DNA of 64,000 nt, taken from Polynucleobacter sp. MWH-UH19D. GTDB lineage: Bacteria; Pseudomonadota; Gammaproteobacteria; Burkholderiales; Burkholderiaceae. Shown here one piece after another: positions 59,194 to 64,000 of the stretch. Positions within the stretch are counted from its first letter, which is position 1. Each line of letters opens with the position of its first letter. The notes below the pieces were generated by a model that ran no database searches, was not told where the DNA came from, and worked only from the letters and a program-made list of their open reading frames with translations. Both the position numbers and the translations under genes were made by a program. The stretch is from the NCBI RefSeq assembly GCF_040409795.1, contig NZ_CP099571.1:1364001-1428000 (forward strand), in the 5' to 3' direction.

Positions 59194-61133
59194 ATTTCTA
59201 CCTTGGCGCCCAACTCAACCAATCGATTTGCGGGAATCTTAAAAAAATCAGATGGTTTTGCGGCATTTTGCATCATCCAACTGAAAAGCTTTTCTCTCCA
59301 CAAAGCCATGCCTGGTGATGAAGATGGAACGATGGTATCGCGTGAGATAAAGAACGAGGTATCCATCACATCAAAATGAATGCCTTCATGCTTCTCAATT
59401 AATTTAAGCACGTTATTAATATCAGGCGTTTCTTTAAATCCATGAACAGCTCTTACCAAATATACGCCACCACCAAAATCCTTCATGGTGATGCGCTGGT
59501 CATCATTTACATATGGCACATCCCAAGTACTCAATTTCACAAAGAAGATCCGCTCATGCATCACTCGATTATGTTTTAAGTTGTGGAGCATTGCGACTGG
59601 AACATAATCAACGTGAGCTGTCAAAAAGATTGCAGTACCTTCAACCCGATGAGGTGGATGAGCCAATAAACCTTGCACAAAAGCCTGCAAAGGAATAGAG
59701 CCCTCAACCATTTTTGCGCGCAATAGTTTTCGACCCCGATACCAAGTAATTAAACAGGTAAAAATTAAGAGACCTAAAAATAATGGGTACCAACCACCAT
59801 CTTTAATTTTGATGAGATTTGCACTCCAGAAAGAAAAATCCAATGTAAAAAATAAGGATGTGAGCGCAATCACTAGGATTAAATTCATTTTCCATTCACG
59901 ATACATCACAACCGCTAGTAATACAGCAGTGATCATCATGGTCGATGTCACAGAGATACCGTATGCAGCCGCCAAATTAACGGACGCTCTAAATTCAATG
60001 ATGGTAATGACAACCATAAACAACAATGCCCAGTTCACAACAGGCACATAAATCTGACCTTGTTCAGAGTCTGAGGTGTGCAAGATGGTCATGCGAGGCA
60101 TAAAACCTAGGAGAATGGCTTGACTGACTAGCGAGTAGGCACCTGAGATCACTGCTTGCGAGGCAATTACTGTAGCAGCCGTAGCTAAACCAACAACTGG
60201 CCACAAAGCCCATTCAGGGACCATTAAGTAAAACGGGTTTGATGCAGCTTCTGGATTAGAAAGCAGCAAGGCACCCTGACCCAAATAGTTGATTAACAAG
60301 CTTGGCAACACTATGAATAGCCAAGCGTAGCGAACTGGATTGCGGCCAAAATGTCCCATATCCAAATACAAAGCCTCTACCCCAGTTACTACCAGCACTA
60401 CTGCGCCCATTACGATGTAAGCAGTCGTTGGATGCAAGGAAACAAAATGAATAGCATGCATCGGGTTAATTGCGCCAATAATTTGTGGTGCAGCACCGAT
60501 GTTGATGGCACCTAAAATCGCAAGCACAATAAACCAGGCTAGAGTAATTGGGCCAAACAGTTTCCCAACTGCAGCGGTTCCAAATTTTTGAATCAGAAAC
60601 AACGCAATCAAAATGGTCAACGAAATCGGAATAATGAATTTATGCAAACTCGGTGTTGCAATTTCGATACCCTCAACCGCAGAAAGAACAGAAATAGCAG
60701 GCGTAATTACAGACTCACCCAACAACATGCATGCACCAAGCATGCCTAAAATCATTAAACAGAAATACGTTTTTGAGTCGCTCTTATAGGAACGAAGTGC
60801 TAGAGCCATTAGGGAGAGCACGCCACCCTCACCTTTGTTATCTGCTCGCATCACAAACAATACGTATTTAAAAGTCACTACCAAAATCAGTGACCAGATC
60901 ATCATGGCAATAACGCCGAACAGAGCCTCTGGTGAAAACGCAATACCATGTTGTGGATCAAAACACTCTTTAAGCGCATAAAGCGGGCTGGTTCCAATAT
61001 CGCCAAACACGACGCCAATGGCAGCGAGCATCACCGCACCTAAACTACCCTTCTTATGGCCATTAGGGTCTTCATGCAAGTTGACTGGGTTTAATAGCGT
61101 TGAACTCGAAAACTCTGGATTGCTAATTGACAT
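59190..61133 (-). CDS. kup: Kup-type low-affinity potassium uptake protein
   Basis: A 647-residue inner-membrane potassium/proton symporter of the KUP/HAK/KT family. The start of the core reads [19 protein letters not shown] near residues 40-58, and about 12 membrane helices follow to residue 450. A cytoplasmic C-terminal domain of about 190 residues completes the usual layout. It overlaps the small exported protein gene by four bases and is the first gene of the kup, small protein, radA run. Confidence 0.97.
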   Translation of the reverse strand: MSISNPEFSSSTLLNPVNLHEDPNGHKKGSLGAVMLAAIGVVFGDIGTSPLYALKECFDPQHGIAFSPEALFGVIAMMIWSLILVVTFKYVLFVMRADNKGEGGVLSLMALALRSYKSDSKTYFCLMILGMLGACMLLGESVITPAISVLSAVEGIEIATPSLHKFIIPISLTILIALFLIQKFGTAAVGKLFGPITLAWFIVLAILGAINIGAAPQIIGAINPMHAIHFVSLHPTTAYIVMGAVVLVVTGVEALYLDMGHFGRNPVRYAWLFIVLPSLLINYLGQGALLLSNPEAASNPFYLMVPEWALWPVVGLATAATVIASQAVISGAYSLVSQAILLGFMPRMTILHTSDSEQGQIYVPVVNWALLFMVVITIIEFRASVNLAAAYGISVTSTMMITAVLLAVVMYREWKMNLILVIALTSLFFTLDFSFWSANLIKIKDGGWYPLFLGLLIFTCLITWYRGRKLLRAKMVEGSIPLQAFVQGLLAHPPHRVEGTAIFLTAHVDYVPVAMLHNLKHNRVMHERIFFVKLSTWDVPYVNDDQRITMKDFGGGVYLVRAVHGFKETPDINNVLKLIEKHEGIHFDVMDTSFFISRDTIVPSSSPGMALWREKLFSWMMQNAAKPSDFFKIPANRLVELGAKVEI

Positions 61134-61247
61134 TGCAGGCCTTTGGCTCTTTGTTGCGTGGCAATATATTACTCCCTAAATCAGACCATCCCAAATGACA
61201 TTGAGCAAGCCAAAACCGCGTTTTTTAGGCTGATTTTGTAGAAACGA

Positions 61248-61277
61248 TCGACATTGCGGTGCAAAAAATGGTAGAAT
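61248..61277 (+). promoter_or_regulatory. Promoter of the initiator tRNA gene
   Basis: TCGACA at 61248-61253 and TAGAAT at 61272-61277 with an 18-base spacer, ending 12 bases before the mature tRNA. Both boxes are close to the sigma-70 consensus and fit a short precursor leader. Confidence 0.65.
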
Positions 61278-61289
61278 CTCAGCTTCAGA

Positions 61290-61366
<77 letters not shown>

Positions 61367-61379
61367 AGATTTACGTACT

Positions 61380-61405
61380 AAGCCCTTAATTTTTAAGGGC
61401 TTTTT
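61380..61405 (+). terminator. Terminator of the initiator tRNA gene
   Basis: A 10-bp stem (AAGCCCTTAA and its complement) with a three-base loop, followed by TTTTT, starting 14 bases after the tRNA. On the minus strand no T run follows, so it serves only the tRNA. Confidence 0.88.
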
Positions 61406-61424
61406 GCTTTTAAGGTCAGGGCAC

Positions 61425-63902
61425 TTATTGTCGATGCCATAAGCGCCTATCCTCCCAGCGCATAAACCAACTCGTAAATCCCAAAGAATTATCTCGGAAC
61501 GTCCAAATTTGAGCACCCGTTTCTGGGGTTAAATAAAACGGAATACCCAAACTTTCATAGCGCGCTGTAACCGTGGGATGCGGATGGCCATAACGATTTC
61601 TATAGCCATTTTGAGCAAATGCAAAATCTGGCTTCAGCATATTTACCAACCCAATCGAAGAAGACGTTTTACTCCCATGATGTGGGGCCATAAAAATAAG
61701 TTGCCGATTACCAAGCTCCTTTGGCATCACTGATGCTAAGCGCTCAGTAATTTGTGCCTCGCCCTGTCGCTCTACATCACCAGTTAACCAAAACGAGTAA
61801 CTTTTATTGCGTACCTCAAGAACACAGCTCATTTCATTTGGTTTCATGGAATATTGTTTTTGAAAATGAGTGGATTCATGCGGATGCCAAATCACAAACT
61901 CTACGTTATCCCAGAACCAGCGCTGACCATAACGACATGGAAAACTCGGAATTTTTCTTGTTTTTAAATTTTTTAACAGTGGATTATCACTTGGTAAGGA
62001 GCCCATCATTCCCCCAAAGGAAATGTGCTTCAGCAATGAAGATGCCCCACCTACATGGTCGCTATCGCTGTGACTAATAACCATTCGATCAATTTGATGA
62101 ATGCCCCTACCTCTTAAATAGGGCAATATAGTTCGCTGACCAGCATCATCATGTTTGCCTTGTATGGGTCCAGTGTCATACAGCAATCGCTTATTGGCAG
62201 TTTCAATTAGGACTGCAGTGCCCTGACCAATATCTAAAACTATCGCCTTGAACTCACCCGGCTTTATGGCATTACCCTCTACATGTGACCAAGGCATAAA
62301 GAGTATCGCTGTTGGCGTTAGTGCGCACAACCTTGACCGCCAGGAAATTGCTAAATCGCCAGGCTGAATGGCATAAATCATTCCCAATGCCGAGGATGCC
62401 AAAAGCCACCATGTTGGCTGACTTGACCAAACTACAGACCAGCTCCAGCTTGCCAACCATGCTAATAATTTCGCCAAGCACTCCATTGTTGTGTGCGCAG
62501 GCAATAAAAGCCACTGACCAATAAACTCTGGCAGCAAGGCCCCAGCAATTGCCAAAGGTGTAACGATGTAACTGACAATAGGAATGGCAAAAGCATTTGC
62601 TAATGGCGAAACCATTGATGCCTGATAAAACCAAAATAGCGTGATCGGCAATAGCGCTATAGTGACAACAGCCTGTACTCGACAAGCCTCACGGCAGGCC
62701 TGCACAACTCTTGATGCCCAGGGTACCTCCAACTCTTTACCAGTAGGAATGCCCAATAGTCCTGATGAGTCTTTCATGGCATACAGAATGGCTGCGACAG
62801 CGCCAAACGATAACCAAAATCCTGGCGTATAAGGCGCCATTGGATCGATCACCAAAACAAATGCTAATGCCCACCACCAAATATCAAATGATCTAGGATT
62901 TCTGCCAGTCCACAAGGCGAACGCAACCACGCCCACCATATACATCGTTCTTTGAGCGGGTATCTGAAATCCAGCCAGCCATGCATATACAAATGCAGTA
63001 AGAAACCCGAAAAACGCCGCAACTTTCGCAACTGGAATCCGCAACGGTAAAGAACCACGTCTCCAAAAAAATGCCGCTAATGCAGACCCTACCCCCGCCA
63101 ACATCGTGACATGCAATCCTGATATTGAAATCAGGTGCCCAATACCAGTTGCATTAAATACCCCCCAATCTTCTTGATGAATGGCATTTTGATCCCCCAT
63201 CACTAGAGCAACAATCACACCTACATAACGCGCATCCGATGGCAAAGCGCTTTGAATTTTTTTTCGAAGATGATGGCGAGCTCGCTCCATCCGCAATTGA
63301 AATTCATTCAAGCCAATACCATCTGCTTGCAATAACTCACCGAATTGAACCGATCCACTAGCACCAAAGTCGTGGTGAAAAGCCCAGCGTTCAAAATCAA
63401 ACGTATACGGATTTAACGACCCGTAAGGTCTTTTCAGTTTGACCTTCAATTTCCACCGCTGCCCAGGAATCATCTCCGGAATTGTTTGCTGACTCCTCCA
63501 TGCAGGTTGCCAGCTCAAATAAACTTGCTTTGGAAATTGCGTCCTTGTTTCGCCTCTAATGAGCATATCGTCAATTGCGAAAGGAAACTTCGCTCCAGCA
63601 CCTCCAGTTTGAGCTAATCCAACAACCCTACCCTCAACAATGAATTCCTTCCCCTCTAATTCCTGCGAAAGAATATTTTGCAAACGTCTATCAGCATAAT
63701 TTGCGTTCCATGCAAAACCTAGAACAAATAAGATGATGCAAATGAAGATATGTCGTAATGGTTGAATTCGATGACATAAACAAATGCAGAACAAACACAT
63801 CAAGAAAGCGATAAGGCAAATGGATTCCCAATTCAAGGGCACTTGCGGTAAAAGAAAAAGGAGTGACCCCCCGGCAATGAATGCCGTAATTGCTGAGCGC
63901 AA
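61425..63902 (-). CDS. comEC: DNA internalization competence protein ComEC/Rec2
   Basis: An 825-residue inner-membrane protein that forms the channel for single-stranded DNA uptake during natural transformation. Hydrophobic N-terminal segments and a DUF4131-type region cover about residues 1-200. The competence domain follows to about 500 (GIGHLISISGLHVTMLAGVG and ALPSDARYVG seen). The C-terminal metallo-beta-lactamase-like domain has HSDSDHVGG and APHHGSKTSSS. The only start in frame upstream of the conserved part is TTG at 63902, without a clear ribosome binding site, so the N-terminus is less certain. The complete length suggests the strain can take up DNA. Confidence 0.94.
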   Translation of the reverse strand: MRSAITAFIAGGSLLFLLPQVPLNWESICLIAFLMCLFCICLCHRIQPLRHIFICIILFVLGFAWNANYADRRLQNILSQELEGKEFIVEGRVVGLAQTGGAGAKFPFAIDDMLIRGETRTQFPKQVYLSWQPAWRSQQTIPEMIPGQRWKLKVKLKRPYGSLNPYTFDFERWAFHHDFGASGSVQFGELLQADGIGLNEFQLRMERARHHLRKKIQSALPSDARYVGVIVALVMGDQNAIHQEDWGVFNATGIGHLISISGLHVTMLAGVGSALAAFFWRRGSLPLRIPVAKVAAFFGFLTAFVYAWLAGFQIPAQRTMYMVGVVAFALWTGRNPRSFDIWWWALAFVLVIDPMAPYTPGFWLSFGAVAAILYAMKDSSGLLGIPTGKELEVPWASRVVQACREACRVQAVVTIALLPITLFWFYQASMVSPLANAFAIPIVSYIVTPLAIAGALLPEFIGQWLLLPAHTTMECLAKLLAWLASWSWSVVWSSQPTWWLLASSALGMIYAIQPGDLAISWRSRLCALTPTAILFMPWSHVEGNAIKPGEFKAIVLDIGQGTAVLIETANKRLLYDTGPIQGKHDDAGQRTILPYLRGRGIHQIDRMVISHSDSDHVGGASSLLKHISFGGMMGSLPSDNPLLKNLKTRKIPSFPCRYGQRWFWDNVEFVIWHPHESTHFQKQYSMKPNEMSCVLEVRNKSYSFWLTGDVERQGEAQITERLASVMPKELGNRQLIFMAPHHGSKTSSSIGLVNMLKPDFAFAQNGYRNRYGHPHPTVTARYESLGIPFYLTPETGAQIWTFRDNSLGFTSWFMRWEDRRLWHRQ

Positions 63903-63906
63903 AAGT

Positions 63907-64000
63907 TTAGGAGATCTGAATTAGATTTGGATTATCAGCACAAAGAGTTGACCAACGAGGTAAAACCTGCATGGCATTACGCCAGACTCTTGAAGCAAAT
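63907..64000 (-). CDS. Partial CDS, possible C-terminus of a TatD-family hydrolase
   Basis: An open frame enters from the right edge and stops at 63907-63909, four bases before the comEC start. The visible 30 residues include WRNAMQVLPRWSTL. The NAxxxLPR pattern resembles the end of TatD-type metal-dependent hydrolases, which often precede comEC in Betaproteobacteria. The spacing suggests translational coupling with comEC. With so few residues the family call is tentative, and the frame could be a chance opening. Confidence 0.35.
   Translation of the reverse strand, partial: FASRVWRNAMQVLPRWSTLCADNPNLIQIS

Noticed and set aside
63971..64000. Plus-strand ATG frame at the right edge (MALRQTLEAN)
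   Set aside because: Only ten codons are visible, and it opposes a minus-strand frame that ends four bases before comEC and fits operon spacing better. It cannot be judged without more sequence.

Overview
The window reads as chromosomal core sequence from a small-genome betaproteobacterium of the Burkholderiaceae, most likely Polynucleobacter or a close relative. The reasons are the gene order (smpB/ratA-rnfH-guaB-guaA; smc-zipA-ligA; ppsA/ppsR; formate dehydrogenase accessory genes with DUF3305/DUF3306), the moderate GC content and the very tight packing. Many neighbouring genes overlap by ATGA, and no gap between genes exceeds 300 bases. I see no insertion sequence, prophage, CRISPR array or integrase. 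The taxon is inferred from gene order and was not confirmed by any search.

Layout. 1-5.4 kb (minus strand): mrp, DUF3305, DUF3306, a polyferredoxin, a TorD-type chaperone and a small Tat-signal protein, running into what looks like the start of the formate dehydrogenase large subunit. 5.5-9.8 kb: phosphate transport (PhoU-like DUF47 protein and PiT permease) and copper handling (copZ-like chaperone divergent from a copA-like ATPase). 9.8-16.2 kb: a DUF3047 lipoprotein, then a plus-strand envelope-glycan group (GT39, flippase-like protein, GT9, PAP2 phosphatase) and rlmJ. 16.2-25 kb (minus): ldcA, tadA, queD and queE (tRNA wobble modification), two related exported proteins of unknown function, a DUF455 ferritin-like protein, guaA, guaB, rnfH and ratA, with smpB divergent. 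25.5-28.9 kb: ppsA and its regulator ppsR, divergent.

28.9-43.8 kb is the classical envelope superoperon on the minus strand, in transcription order: rpsB-tsf, a terminator, pyrH-frr-uppS-cdsA-dxr-rseP-bamA-skp-lpxD-fabZ-lpxA-lpxB-rnhB and a SpoU-type methyltransferase. It couples translation, isoprenoid carrier and phospholipid synthesis, outer-membrane protein assembly and lipid A synthesis. Divergent from it are map and glnD. 47.5-54.2 kb (minus): smc-zipA-ligA. 54.3-57.3 kb (plus): dapD-dapE-prmB. 57.3-61.1 kb (minus): kup, a small exported coiled-coil protein, and radA. An initiator tRNA with its own promoter and terminator lies at 61.3 kb, followed by comEC on the minus strand and the probable end of another gene at the right edge.

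Most of the window is conserved housekeeping sequence. The parts least explained by known biology are the formate dehydrogenase accessory operon led by mrp, the glycan-modification group at 10.7-15.3 kb, and the tandem paralogues at 18.8-20.2 kb, one with a Sec-lipoprotein signal and the other with a Tat-type signal. I did not find a convincing wholly new system.
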